Origin: Gammaproteobacteria bacterium
GTDB lineage: Bacteria > Pseudomonadota > Gammaproteobacteria > Steroidobacterales > Rariloculaceae
Direction: 5' to 3'
Assembly (NCBI GenBank): GCA_022819855.1
Contig: JAJEGN010000017.1
Coordinates: 40,280 to 104,279, forward strand
DNA length: 64,000 nucleotides
The notes beneath the pieces were generated by a model, which had not been told where the DNA came from, did no database searches, and worked only from the letters and a program-made list of their open reading frames with translations. Position 1 is the stretch's first letter. Every line of letters begins with the position of its first letter. Position numbers and translations under genes: made by a program. This document shows positions 8,588 to 17,664 of the stretch, in pieces.

Positions 8588-9433
8588 CTATCGTGCCCGG
8601 CAAGGCTGGGGGTCCCAGCCACTGCGGTCGGCCTGGCGACGGAAATTGCTGCTCGTGATGACCCTGGTCGTGAAGTACTCGGGGTCGTCGACAACGCTGA
8701 GCACCACGAGCCACTCGGTGCCGTCGGGGTGGGTCAGCAGTTCGAAGTACTCGGTAAGCCGGGCGTTCTCGCTGTAAGGCACGCCGTTCTTTCGGAGATA
8801 GCCCGCCCGCATGTCCGTCGTCTCGACCTTCAGCGTGCCGTTCACCACCGGCTGGCCGCGCCCGCCGCCGTGCATGAGCCATTCGGCTTCGGAGACGCCC
8901 TGCCAGGTCGGCTCGCTGGGAGCTGCCGGCGCATCGTCGAAATGCAGCAGGCGGGTCTGACGCCCGGCATCGGCTTCGATCTCGAGCGTCGAATCGTCCG
9001 CCCATGAAATCCTGAGCCGGCCCGGTACACGCATGATTGCCGCGGCGCCATAGGATCTGCACTCGTTGCCCTCGGCCTCGTCGCGCTGCGGGTCCCAGGC
9101 ATCGGCGGCAGCCCGGGCGGCCGCGTTCAGGGGCAAACCCGGGAAGTCGTTCCTCGGCGGCGTCACCATCCTGAACCGCCAGTCCTCGGTGACGATCGAG
9201 ACCCACTGGCCCGTCAGATCGATGGGCGCGACATCCCTGGCCGGCTCCGGCGCCGCCGGGCCGCCGGGAAACTGCGCCAGCGCCAGGCCGTGACCGGCAA
9301 GCCCCGCAGCGGTCGCTGCGGCTATTGCCGCCGTCCGGCGCATCGATGCAAGTCTGCCGAAGACCGCCCGTGCAAATCGATGGAGCGCGGCAAGGAACTT
9401 GCCGCCAAGCACCGCTCTCCGGTCAGGTCTCAT
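8588..9433 (-). CDS. Secreted family protein, divergent branch of the W-(D/E)-x-D-x-L group
   Basis: 281 residues. A signal peptide (core after MRRTAAIAAA, ending GLALAQ) is preceded by a 30-residue extension if the ATGA-coupled start at 9433 is used; the ATG at 9343 is the alternative. IDLTGQWVSIVTEDWRFRM, LPLNAAARAAADAW, ECRSYGAA and a late YLRKNGVPYS match the protein encoded at 10449-11321. The canonical W-E-x-D-T-L is replaced by a NGTLKVETTDMRAGYLRK segment. Third gene of a minus-strand operon with overlapping stops and starts. Function unknown. Confidence 0.65.
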   Translation of the reverse strand: MRPDRRAVLGGKFLAALHRFARAVFGRLASMRRTAAIAAATAAGLAGHGLALAQFPGGPAAPEPARDVAPIDLTGQWVSIVTEDWRFRMVTPPRNDFPGLPLNAAARAAADAWDPQRDEAEGNECRSYGAAAIMRVPGRLRISWADDSTLEIEADAGRQTRLLHFDDAPAAPSEPTWQGVSEAEWLMHGGGRGQPVVNGTLKVETTDMRAGYLRKNGVPYSENARLTEYFELLTHPDGTEWLVVLSVVDDPEYFTTRVITSSNFRRQADRSGWDPQPCRAR

Positions 9434-10452
9434 TGTTCACCCCGGATCTGTTCGCTCAGGCTCGCGTAAGCTGCTTCGACGAACCTTTCGGTCGTCCAGA
9501 AACCCTCTGTCGCGCCGTAAACGGGATCGTAATCGCGCGTGGGGCCGGCCGCCTTGACCTGTTCGAGCGTCATGCCCGACTCGATCATGTACCGCAGCCG
9601 GTCGTGGATGACGAGCACCATTTCGCGATAGTCGAGCACGTCACCGAGCCCCGACAGCCTGCCATGCCCCGGAACCACGAGCGTGCCGCCGTCCTGTCCG
9701 TAAACCGGGATGATGAGATCGACGATCGTGTTCAGCGCGTCGATCACGCCCCGGTAACTCCCGCCGCCGTTCAGATCCAGGACGGGGTAGTTCGTGGTCG
9801 AAAAGACGTCGCCGACAGCGATGACATCCGACTTGCGGAAGAACACGATCACGTCGCCATCGGTGTGCGCGCGCGGCTGGTGGATGATGCGGATCCCTTC
9901 GGCGTTGAAATACAGCCTTTTTTCGTCGTCGAAGAACGTATTGGTGGGCCACAGCGTCGACGAGACGGCCTGGTCGCCGCCAGGTGCGCTCAATCGGAGT
10001 ATCACGTTCTCGTGCGCAATGACCTGTGCGCCGCCACCGGCATAAGGCACCGGGCCCGGCATGTTGCCGCCTGTCACCGTGCTGCCGACTGCTCGCAGGT
10101 TCGCGTTGCCGCCGATGTGATCCCCATGATGGTGCGTGTTTACGATGTAGCGTATCGGGAGATCGGAAATCTCGGCGATCGCCGCAGCGATCTTGTCTGA
10201 CAGCGGCGCGAACTGCGTATCGACGATGAACACACCGTCATCGCCGACCTGTACCGTGACGTTACCGCCCGCTCCGACGAGCATGTAGACGTTCTCGGTC
10301 ACTTGCAGCGTGCTGATCTCGACGCTGCTGAAATCCTGCTGCTGCGCCTGAAGCTTGCCGGCCGGCATCGCCGTGGCCGCGGCCAGTCCCGCGAGACAGG
10401 CGCATGCCAGATGCCTCGTCCGCGGCCTGCCCGTCCTTGCTGCCCGGTTCAT
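9430..10452 (-). CDS. Secreted metallo-beta-lactamase-fold hydrolase
   Basis: 340 residues with a signal peptide ending at KLQAQQ. The zinc site is clear: NTHHHGDHIGG, a later metal-binding His segment (IIHQPRAHTDGD), an Asp in VGDVFST and PGHGRLSG. This is the MBL fold seen in beta-lactamases, lactonases and quinoprotein-associated zinc hydrolases; the substrate cannot be read from the sequence. The start at 10452 overlaps the upstream stop (ATGA) and begins the signal peptide; the frame extends further upstream but that part is antisense-like. It lies between two related secreted proteins, so the three probably act together in the periplasm. Confidence 0.85.
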   Translation of the reverse strand: MNRAARTGRPRTRHLACACLAGLAAATAMPAGKLQAQQQDFSSVEISTLQVTENVYMLVGAGGNVTVQVGDDGVFIVDTQFAPLSDKIAAAIAEISDLPIRYIVNTHHHGDHIGGNANLRAVGSTVTGGNMPGPVPYAGGGAQVIAHENVILRLSAPGGDQAVSSTLWPTNTFFDDEKRLYFNAEGIRIIHQPRAHTDGDVIVFFRKSDVIAVGDVFSTTNYPVLDLNGGGSYRGVIDALNTIVDLIIPVYGQDGGTLVVPGHGRLSGLGDVLDYREMVLVIHDRLRYMIESGMTLEQVKAAGPTRDYDPVYGATEGFWTTERFVEAAYASLSEQIRGEQ

Positions 10453-11321
10453 TGTGCCGGCGCCTCGGGAGGCGGCATCTGCCTGATGGTTTCCACGTAC
10501 TCCGGGTACATCGTCGCCGCCCCTCCGCGGGTCGCCTCGTACGGAATGCCGTGATTGATCCCGAACTCCCGGAGATACGGGTTTTGGCCGGGCAGGTAAT
10601 GCGGGAAATAATTCTCGGGCATATCCGTCTCGATGACGCTCTCGCAGGGGTATGGGCCCATGCGGCCGGTCGGGTTCAGGACATAGTCCCGGTTGCGAAA
10701 GAACGGCTCCTCGAGGTACGCCGGGTCTTCGATGTAGACATGCCAGGTCAGGATGTCCTCGCGGCGCGTGAAGTGCTCGGTAACGGTGGCGTTCCAGCTT
10801 CGTGCGACGCCATTGCGACGCAGCCATCCTTCCTTGAGATGCGTCGTGCGGACCCTGAGCGTCTGGCCGATGAACTCGCCGGTCGAGAATCCCATGGCAG
10901 AGTGCTGTGCATAGTCCGGCGGATGGTCGCGGCCGTCCATCCAGATGGTTCGTATCGTTCCCCAGGCGAAGTGCTGGATATGGATCGCCGCGAGTTGCTG
11001 CGTGTCGGGATTCACCGTCTCCCAGATCCTGATCTGGGCGAAGCTCGCGGCATAGTCGACCGGATGAACGCGGCACTGATACAGCGGCAGGGACAGTATC
11101 GACGCACTCCAGGCCTCGGCGCGCATACGGTTCGCATCGTTAAGCGGCAGCCCGCCGTAGTCACCGAGTTCGGGACCCGGCAAGCGGTCCGGGAAGTCTT
11201 CGTGATACATCCCGGTCCACTGGCCGGCGAGATTCACTTGAGCCGCTGCGGGAATCAACGCAAATGCCGCGGCGAGCACAGCGACTGCACGCCCCGCCCC
11301 GAGCAGCGGAATGCTCTTCAT
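10449..11321 (-). CDS. Secreted family protein, divergent branch of the W-(D/E)-x-D-x-L group
   Basis: 290 residues with a signal peptide ending ALIPAAAQ, then VNLAGQWTGMYHEDF, LPLNDANRMRAEAWSAS, YQCRVHP, IRTIWMDGRDHPPDYA, GFSTGEFIGQTLRVRT and LRRNGVARSWNATVTEHF. It shares its plan with the protein at 8588-9433. GGGAG sits upstream of the ATG at 11321. First gene of a three-gene minus-strand operon whose later starts overlap by 4 bases, placing the MBL-fold enzyme in the middle. Function unknown. Confidence 0.7.
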   Translation of the reverse strand: MKSIPLLGAGRAVAVLAAAFALIPAAAQVNLAGQWTGMYHEDFPDRLPGPELGDYGGLPLNDANRMRAEAWSASILSLPLYQCRVHPVDYAASFAQIRIWETVNPDTQQLAAIHIQHFAWGTIRTIWMDGRDHPPDYAQHSAMGFSTGEFIGQTLRVRTTHLKEGWLRRNGVARSWNATVTEHFTRREDILTWHVYIEDPAYLEEPFFRNRDYVLNPTGRMGPYPCESVIETDMPENYFPHYLPGQNPYLREFGINHGIPYEATRGGAATMYPEYVETIRQMPPPEAPAQ

Positions 11322-11566
11322 GACATACGCTCCCTGAAGTGCGCCGCCGCCCCGCAAAGCTGGCCGATTCCGGACGGCGAACGGCGAGCGCGAAATGCTA
11401 GCACAGTGCGAAAGCCTTGCGTGGCCGGTGTCATGCGCAACTCGAGGGCGCCGCGCCAGCGCGATCGGATACCGGCAAGCGGCGTGGGCTCGCGGCCGCA
11501 AATCGGTGGATCGACTGCCAGTCCGCCTCGAAATGTCGAGAATTCTTAATTCCTGGCCTTCGCACA

Positions 11567-11595
11567 TTGTCCGGAGGGGAACCTTGCCCTAGACT
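11567..11595 (+). promoter_or_regulatory. Sigma-70-like promoter of the GntR-RND operon
   Basis: TTGTCC (11567-11572), a 17-base spacer and TAGACT (11590-11595). The expected transcription start at about 11602 falls inside the first operator copy, fitting repression by the regulator. Confidence 0.5.
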
Positions 11596-11597
11596 TT

Positions 11598-11622
11598 TGG
11601 TCGGACCACCTTGGTAGGACCA
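11598..11622 (+). promoter_or_regulatory. Two tandem FadR/GntR-type operator half-palindromes
   Basis: TGGTCGGACCA (11598-11608) and TGGTAGGACCA (11612-11622) are two 11-base near-palindromes with starts 14 bases apart. Both fit the TNGTNNNACNA pattern known for FadR-subfamily GntR regulators. They lie between the predicted -10 box and the ATG of the GntR gene at 11631, so autorepression is the simplest reading. Confidence 0.7.
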
Positions 11623-11630
11623 ATTCCACG

Positions 11631-12383
11631 ATGGAATTACCCAATCCCCAACCCTCGGGACGTACGACCGTCTCGCGCAGTGAAGGTATCGCCGAGGTTC
11701 TTCGCGACGAAATCCTGCGCGGCCAGTATCGTGCCGGCGAACGCCTGCCGTCCGAGCGGGACCTCACCATCCGCTTCGCCACGAGCCGCGGCGCCGTACG
11801 TGAAGCGCTGAAGAAACTTGAGCAACTCGGCATCGCGGCGATCCAGCCCGGCGGCGCCCGGGTCGTGCCGGTCGAGCAATGCACGCTCGATGTGCTCGGG
11901 CCGCTGCTCGATCTCGATGACATTCCCGACGCCAAGCTCGTCGATGAGGTGCTGCATGTGCTTGGCATCCTCATGGACACGGCGGCCCGCGCGGCCGTCG
12001 ACAAGGCGACGGACGACGATCTCGCATACGCCGACGCGATCATCGCCGAGATGCTCTCCCATGACCGATCCGACGAGCGCAGTTACCACGCCATACGACG
12101 GCTCGGCCTGTTTTTTGTCGATGTCTCCGATCACTTCGTGTTGCGGCTCATCATCAACGGACTGCGCACGACGTTCCTGGCGCGCCTGCGCGAGCGTGGC
12201 ATAAGGCCGGGGCTCGGCAATGAAGACCATCGACAAATCATTGTGAAACTACGCACGGCTCTCGCCGCGCGCGATGCCGCGGGCGTGGGTCGTGAGTTGA
12301 GGCAACTGAACCGGAGATTTCGTGACAGCGCGAGGGACGCCCTGCTGTCGGAACTGACCGCCAAGCAAAGGATTACCGCATGA
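11631..12383 (+). CDS. FadR-subfamily GntR transcriptional regulator
   Basis: 250 residues. A winged helix-turn-helix at about residues 14-78 (LRDEILRGQYRAGERLPSER, then ATSRGAVREALKKLEQLG) is followed by an all-helical FCD-type ligand domain. FCD domains bind a small carboxylate, often through a metal. Two operator copies lie just before the ATG, and the next gene, an efflux adaptor, starts inside its stop (ATGA). It most likely represses this efflux operon and is released by a carboxylated compound (inference). Confidence 0.88.
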   Translation: MELPNPQPSGRTTVSRSEGIAEVLRDEILRGQYRAGERLPSERDLTIRFATSRGAVREALKKLEQLGIAAIQPGGARVVPVEQCTLDVLGPLLDLDDIPDAKLVDEVLHVLGILMDTAARAAVDKATDDDLAYADAIIAEMLSHDRSDERSYHAIRRLGLFFVDVSDHFVLRLIINGLRTTFLARLRERGIRPGLGNEDHRQIIVKLRTALAARDAAGVGRELRQLNRRFRDSARDALLSELTAKQRITA

Positions 12384-13528
12384 AAGCCAGATACATTCTC
12401 CCGTTCGTCGTGGTCCTCGCAGCGCTCGGCGTGGCAGTCGTTCTCGTGACGACCGGCAGCCAGCTCAGGCCGTCACAGCCTGCGGCGGCGCCGATCGCCG
12501 TACGGGTCGTCGAGGTGCGCCCCGGCCCCGTGCAACTGCAGGTCCACGCTCAGGGCACGGTGGAGCCGCGCACGGAAACGGAACTCGTGCCCGAGGTGTC
12601 GGGCAACGTCGTCTGGATCTCCCCGAATCTCGTCTCGGGCGGCTACTTCGAGACCGGTGAACCTCTGCTTCGAATCGACGATCGAGACTACCGCGCGGCC
12701 GCGCAGAGAGCGCAGGCGACCCTGACGCGGGCGCAGGCCGAGTTCGAGCTCGCACAGGCTGAACTCGCGCGCGCCGAAGACCTGCAGGAGCGCCAACTGA
12801 TCAGCCGCGCCGATCTCGATACCCGCCTGAGCAGAGCGCGCGTAGCCCAGGCAACGCTGCAGGACGCCGAACTCGTCCTCGAGACTGCCCGCCGAGACCT
12901 CAACCGCACAACGTTGGCGGCGCCCTTCGACGGTCTCGTGCGCAGCGAACAGGTCGACGTCGGCCAGTTCATCAGCCGCGGAGCGTCGATCGCAAGCGTG
13001 TACGCCGTCGATTACGTCGAAGTGCGGTTGCCGATCGCCGACCAGCAGCTCGCCTACCTCAACGTGCCGCTGAGCCAGCGCGGCGAGATCGAGGAATCGC
13101 TGGCGCCCGATGTGTCACTGACCGCGGAATTTGCCGGACAGAAACAGACCTGGACCGGCAAGATCGCGCGCACCGAAGCACAGATCGATCCGGGCAGCCG
13201 CATGGTCTACGCAATTGCCAGAGTGCGTGCGGACGACGCGGACAATGCCGTCCCGCCGCCCGTGGGACTGTTCGTCCAGGCCGAGATCGAAGGCATCGCG
13301 GAGAACGATGTCGTCGTGTTGCCGCGCTCGGCGCTGCGCAACGAGAACCAGGTGCTCGTCGTCGACACCGAAAACCGGCTCCATTTCCGATCAGTCGAGA
13401 TACTCAGAGTTTACCGGGACGACGTTTTCGTTACGGGCGGACTCGAACGCGGCGAACTGGTCAGCGTCTCGGCCCTGCAGACCGTGGTGGACGGCATGCG
13501 CGTAGAACCGCTGGCGCCGCAAAGCTGA
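12380..13528 (+). CDS. RND efflux periplasmic adaptor (membrane fusion protein)
   Basis: 382 residues. An N-terminal anchor (YILPFVVVLAALGVAVVLV) precedes a lipoyl-like domain, an Ala/Glu/Arg-rich coiled-coil hairpin at about residues 110-180, the second lipoyl half (TLAAPFDGLV) and a beta-barrel/membrane-proximal domain. It links the inner-membrane pump encoded next to an outer-membrane channel. No TolC-type gene is nearby, so a channel encoded elsewhere must be used. It overlaps the GntR gene by 4 bases and ends 16 bases before the pump gene. Confidence 0.9.
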   Translation: MKARYILPFVVVLAALGVAVVLVTTGSQLRPSQPAAAPIAVRVVEVRPGPVQLQVHAQGTVEPRTETELVPEVSGNVVWISPNLVSGGYFETGEPLLRIDDRDYRAAAQRAQATLTRAQAEFELAQAELARAEDLQERQLISRADLDTRLSRARVAQATLQDAELVLETARRDLNRTTLAAPFDGLVRSEQVDVGQFISRGASIASVYAVDYVEVRLPIADQQLAYLNVPLSQRGEIEESLAPDVSLTAEFAGQKQTWTGKIARTEAQIDPGSRMVYAIARVRADDADNAVPPPVGLFVQAEIEGIAENDVVVLPRSALRNENQVLVVDTENRLHFRSVEILRVYRDDVFVTGGLERGELVSVSALQTVVDGMRVEPLAPQS

Positions 13529-13544
13529 CGGTGAGGAACGTTTT

Positions 13545-16500
13545 ATGAGAAGCATCATCCAGTGGTTCGTCGACAACCCGGTTGCCGCGAACCTGCTGAT
13601 GACCGTGCTCGTGATCGGCGGCCTGATCTCGCTGAGCAACACGCGCCAGGAGGAATTTCCAGCCGTCGATCTCGAAATCGTCACGGTCACGGTGCCGTTC
13701 CTCGGCGCGACCCCCGAGGAGGTCGAGGAAGGCGTCTGCATACGCATCGAGGAAGCGCTGGAAGGCACCGAGAACGTCTTCAGAATGACGTCCACATCGA
13801 GCGAAGGCAGTTGCTCCGTGACCGTCGAACTCGAATCGGGCTCCGACACGATCAAGGCGCTCAACGACATCAAGAGCAAGATCGACAGCATCAATACCTT
13901 CCCCGCCCAGACGGAACGCCCGATCGTTTCGCAGGTCGCCGTCACGAGCCAGGTCGCCGACATCGTCATCTCCGGACAGACGGACGAACGCACGCTCAAG
14001 ACCCTGGCCCAGGAGATGCGCGAGGAAATCGCCGCGATCGAAGGGATCTCGCAGGTCACGATGGAGTACGTCAGGCCCGACGAACTCTCCATCGAAGTGT
14101 CGGAGAACGCGCTCAGGCGTTATGGACTCACGCTCGACACGGTCGCCGACGCGATCCGCCGCTCGTCGCTCGATCTGCCGGGCGGCGCCATCAGGACCGG
14201 CGGCGGCGAGATCCTCGTGCGCACCAAGGGGCAGTACTACGTCGGCCAGGAATTCGAGGACATCGTCGTAGTGACGCGTGCGGACGGCACCGCGCTGACG
14301 CTTGGCGAGATCGCGCGAGTGATCGACGGCTTCGAGGAAGGCGACCTGCGCGTGCGTTTCAACGGCCAGCCCGCGGCGATGGTGCGCGTCTATCGAATCG
14401 GCAACGAGGACACCATCGAATCGTCGGAGAAGGTCAGGGCCTACCTGGAGCAAACGCAGGCCCTGTTGCCGGAAGGCATCGAGCTTACGCTCTGGCGGGA
14501 TTCTGCCGACGAACTCGGAGCCCGGCTCGATGTGCTCCTGACCACGGCGCTCGGCGGCCTCGCGCTCGTTCTTTTGGTGCTTGCCCTGCCGTTGCGCTTC
14601 AGACTCGCGATGTGGGTCGCCGCGGGCATCCCGATTGCGCTCCTCGGCAGCATCATGACGTTCAGTGTCTTCGACGTGACGCTGAGTACGCTGACGGTCA
14701 TGGGATTCATTCTCGTGCTCGGCATCGTTGTAGACGATGCGATCGTCGTCGGCGAACGCATCTATGCACACGAGCGAGACGCCGAGGATCAACGCACGGC
14801 GGCCGTGAACGGCGCCCATGAAGTGGCGGTGCCCGTCATCTTAGGTGTGATGACCACCGTCGCGGCATTCATGCCGATCATCTTCGTGCCGGGGCGCCTC
14901 GGACAGTTCTTTGCCGTCGTCGGCATCGTGGTCGTGATCTGCCTCGCGTTCAGCATCGTTGAATGCATGATGATCCTGCCGTCGCATCTGTCGCACCGTA
15001 AACGTGCCCGCGACACCATCCCGGGGCCGCTCATGCAGAAGTGGCTTGGATTCCAGAACGGGTTGGCCTCGGGACTGGAGAATTTCGCCGAGCACAGCTA
15101 CGGGGACCGGCTGCGCAAAGCGCTTCCGTGGCGCTATTCGGTCCTTGCGGGGGGCGCCGGCATACTCGTCGTCATGACGGCGCTCGCATTCAGCGGCCGA
15201 GTCGGGTTTTCGTTCTTCCCGGCGATCGAAGGCAACCAGGTCACCGCGTCGCTGACGATGCCCGAGGGCATCAATGTCGCGGACACGACCCGCGCCGCGG
15301 AGCAGATCGAGCGCGCGGCCCAGGAACTCATGGCGGAACTCGACGCCGAGCACCTGGAGACGCCGGGGATCGTGCAGTATCTGCTGACGTCGGTCGGCCG
15401 CAGCGCGGGCGGCGGAGGCGGACCGCGGGCGAATGTAGTTGCTCCTGCGGTCAGTCACCGCGCCGAGGTTGCGCTCGCACTCCTGCCGACATCCGAGCGC
15501 GACGGCGTAACGTCGACCGAAATCGCACAACGCTGGCGTGAGTTGACCGGGTCAGTACCCGATGCCGTTGAACTGAGCTTTTCCGCGAACGCATTTACGG
15601 CGGGCGCCCCGATCTCGATCCAACTGCGCGGGCGCAACGTGGACGACCTGCGCGAAGCCGCAACGCTGCTTCGCGGCGAACTCGCCCGCTTCAACGGCGT
15701 AACCGACATCACCGACTCGTTCAGGTCCGGCAAGCAGGAAGCGAAACTCTCGCTGCGGCCGGAGGCGCGCGTGCTTGGGCTGACGCTCAACGACCTCGCG
15801 CGCCAGTCGCGTCAGGCGTTTTACGGCGAGGAAGCACAGCGGATTCAACGCGGCACCGAGGATGTACGCGTCATGGTCCGCTATCCCGAAGTTGAGCGGC
15901 GCTCGCTGGGCGACCTTGAGGACATGCGCATCCGCACCGGTACGGGTGTCGAAGTTCCCTTTGCTGCCGTTGCCAATGTCGAATTCGGCAACGGCTACTC
16001 GAGCATTCAGCGCGTCGATCGGCAGCGCGTCGTGACCGTAACTGCCGATGTCGTGCGCTCGGTTACGTCGCCGGAACGCGTGCTCGCGTCGCTGCAAACC
16101 GGCGCCTTGCCGGAGGTCCTGTCCAACTACCGCGGTATCAGCTACACCCTGAGTGGCGAACAGGAAGAGCGCAATGAAGCGATCGGCGGCCTTTTCAGCC
16201 TCGTTCCGATGGCGCTGCTCGTGATCTACGCGATCCTGGCGATTCCGCTGAAGTCATACTTCCAGCCGATCGTGATCATGAGCGTGATCCCGTTCGGCAC
16301 GGTCGGCGCCCTCCTCGGCCACATGATCATGGGCTGGACGCCCGGTCTGCCCTCGGTGCTCGGCATGATTGCGCTCTCGGGCGTGGTCGTGAACTCGAGC
16401 CTCGTCATGGTTCACTACGTCAATCGGCAGCGGCGGCTCGGCGTCGATGTACAGGAAGCCGTGGCGCGTGCGGGCATCGTGAGGTTCCGCCCGATCCTGC

Positions 16501-16739
16501 TGACCTCAGTGACAACGTTTGTCGGCTTGCTGCCGCTCATGCTCAGCAACACGCCCGAAACCGCGTTCATCGTGCCGATGGCCATCTCGCTGGCCTGGGG
16601 CGTCGTGTTTGCAACGGCCATTACGCTGTTCCTCGTGCCGTGCCTCTATCTGGCACTTGAAGACGTCATCAAATGGGATGTACCCGATACGCCCGAGGAC
16701 GTCGTGCCGTCTTCGCACAGGGTCAGCCGGACGACCTGA
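13545..16739 (+). CDS. RND family efflux pump, inner-membrane permease
   Basis: 1064 residues, the full RND length. Twelve membrane helices are arranged 1+5 and 1+5 around two large periplasmic loops. The proton-relay acidic pair is present in helix 4 (GIVVDDAIVVGERI, Asp397-Asp398). The C-terminal half contains GMIALSGVVVNSSLVMV and the LTSVTTFVGLLPLML segment. RND pumps export hydrophobic or charged compounds using the proton gradient. The group resembles multidrug and lipid-type RND pumps; substrate unknown. GAGGAA precedes the ATG. Confidence 0.93.
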   Translation: MRSIIQWFVDNPVAANLLMTVLVIGGLISLSNTRQEEFPAVDLEIVTVTVPFLGATPEEVEEGVCIRIEEALEGTENVFRMTSTSSEGSCSVTVELESGSDTIKALNDIKSKIDSINTFPAQTERPIVSQVAVTSQVADIVISGQTDERTLKTLAQEMREEIAAIEGISQVTMEYVRPDELSIEVSENALRRYGLTLDTVADAIRRSSLDLPGGAIRTGGGEILVRTKGQYYVGQEFEDIVVVTRADGTALTLGEIARVIDGFEEGDLRVRFNGQPAAMVRVYRIGNEDTIESSEKVRAYLEQTQALLPEGIELTLWRDSADELGARLDVLLTTALGGLALVLLVLALPLRFRLAMWVAAGIPIALLGSIMTFSVFDVTLSTLTVMGFILVLGIVVDDAIVVGERIYAHERDAEDQRTAAVNGAHEVAVPVILGVMTTVAAFMPIIFVPGRLGQFFAVVGIVVVICLAFSIVECMMILPSHLSHRKRARDTIPGPLMQKWLGFQNGLASGLENFAEHSYGDRLRKALPWRYSVLAGGAGILVVMTALAFSGRVGFSFFPAIEGNQVTASLTMPEGINVADTTRAAEQIERAAQELMAELDAEHLETPGIVQYLLTSVGRSAGGGGGPRANVVAPAVSHRAEVALALLPTSERDGVTSTEIAQRWRELTGSVPDAVELSFSANAFTAGAPISIQLRGRNVDDLREAATLLRGELARFNGVTDITDSFRSGKQEAKLSLRPEARVLGLTLNDLARQSRQAFYGEEAQRIQRGTEDVRVMVRYPEVERRSLGDLEDMRIRTGTGVEVPFAAVANVEFGNGYSSIQRVDRQRVVTVTADVVRSVTSPERVLASLQTGALPEVLSNYRGISYTLSGEQEERNEAIGGLFSLVPMALLVIYAILAIPLKSYFQPIVIMSVIPFGTVGALLGHMIMGWTPGLPSVLGMIALSGVVVNSSLVMVHYVNRQRRLGVDVQEAVARAGIVRFRPILLTSVTTFVGLLPLMLSNTPETAFIVPMAISLAWGVVFATAITLFLVPCLYLALEDVIKWDVPDTPEDVVPSSHRVSRTT

Positions 16740-16785
16740 CCCTCACTGGCCTGTCAATGAAAATCAACCAGCGAAGGAATTTTTG

Positions 16786-17580
16786 ATGAGCAATTCGATT
16801 GATCGCGGCTCCAGCTCGCCGTGGCTCGGCTGGCTGGCCGAACTTGCACTCGTCGCCGGACTTGCCATGGGAGGCGTGTCGCTCGCATCCGCCCTCGGCA
16901 TCTGGCTCGGACTCTGGGACTTCAGAACCGGTTTCGCCATGCTGCAGTTCGTCGGCGAATTCGGCCGACCTGTCGCCGCCGCGGCGCTTGTAGCGAGTGT
17001 CGCCGTTTACTGGCTTGGCCGACGCCAGGCTGCCGATGGTGCAACGCGGCACGCAGCCCTGGCATTGATCGGCGCAATCGCCGCGGGACTGGGCTACTAC
17101 GTCCCCGCGTCTTACGTCCCCGGCGAAGGCGAGAACATTCCGCCGATCCACGATATCTCGACCGACACGGCGAACCCGCCGGAATTCGTAGCGGTATTAA
17201 CCCTCAGGGCCGATGCGCCCAACACGACGGTATACGGCGGCTCCGCCGACATGACGCCCGAAAGGCTCGCGGAGCTGACCACCGGAGCCTACCCGGATCT
17301 CACCACGCGCACGTTCAGCGACCCGCCCGATGCCGTCTTCGAACGCGCGCTTGTCGCTGTTGAGGGGCTCGGCTGGGAACTCGTCGCACAGGCGCCGGCA
17401 GAGGGCCGGATCGAAGCGACCGACACGACCTTCTGGTACCGATTCAAGGACGATGTCGTGATTCGCATCCAGCCGGCGGCGAACGGAACGACAGTCGATG
17501 CGCGTTCCGTATCACGCGTCGGCCGCGGCGATGCGGGCACGAATGCGCGACGGCTCAGAGCGTTCTTCGACGCACTGTAG
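16786..17580 (+). CDS. DUF1499 domain membrane protein
   Basis: 264 residues. Three hydrophobic helices at the N-terminus (about 15-40, 50-72, 85-105) are followed by a periplasmic domain with PPEFVAVL, the TTRTFSDPPDAVFERALVAVEGLGWEL segment and a late TTFWYRFKDDVVIRI, which matches DUF1499. The start at 16786 has AAGGAA upstream. It follows the RND pump by 46 bases on the same strand and may be the last gene of the operon. Function unknown. Confidence 0.75.
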   Translation: MSNSIDRGSSSPWLGWLAELALVAGLAMGGVSLASALGIWLGLWDFRTGFAMLQFVGEFGRPVAAAALVASVAVYWLGRRQAADGATRHAALALIGAIAAGLGYYVPASYVPGEGENIPPIHDISTDTANPPEFVAVLTLRADAPNTTVYGGSADMTPERLAELTTGAYPDLTTRTFSDPPDAVFERALVAVEGLGWELVAQAPAEGRIEATDTTFWYRFKDDVVIRIQPAANGTTVDARSVSRVGRGDAGTNARRLRAFFDAL

Positions 17581-17664
17581 GCGCTCGTGCCGCAAATCGT
17601 GCGGCTCAACACGGCAGCTTTGGCGACGCGACACCGGACTTGCCGATCCGGCCGCGTTGGTGGG

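Larger units (their letters stand above)
11322..11630. other. Divergent promoter region of the MBL operon and the efflux operon
   Basis: 309 bases between divergent starts. The right end carries a promoter and two operator copies, listed separately. The rest holds no credible gene. Whether the regulator also controls the leftward operon cannot be told from sequence. Confidence 0.6.

Noticed and set aside
10453..11076. Upstream extension of the MBL-fold frame
   Set aside because: The extra about 208 residues overlap a real gene in another frame and lack protein character; the ATG at 10452 begins a signal peptide and overlaps the upstream stop.
13461..14819. Minus-strand open frame of 452 codons
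   Set aside because: Antisense to the RND pump gene; composition is typical of a shadow frame.
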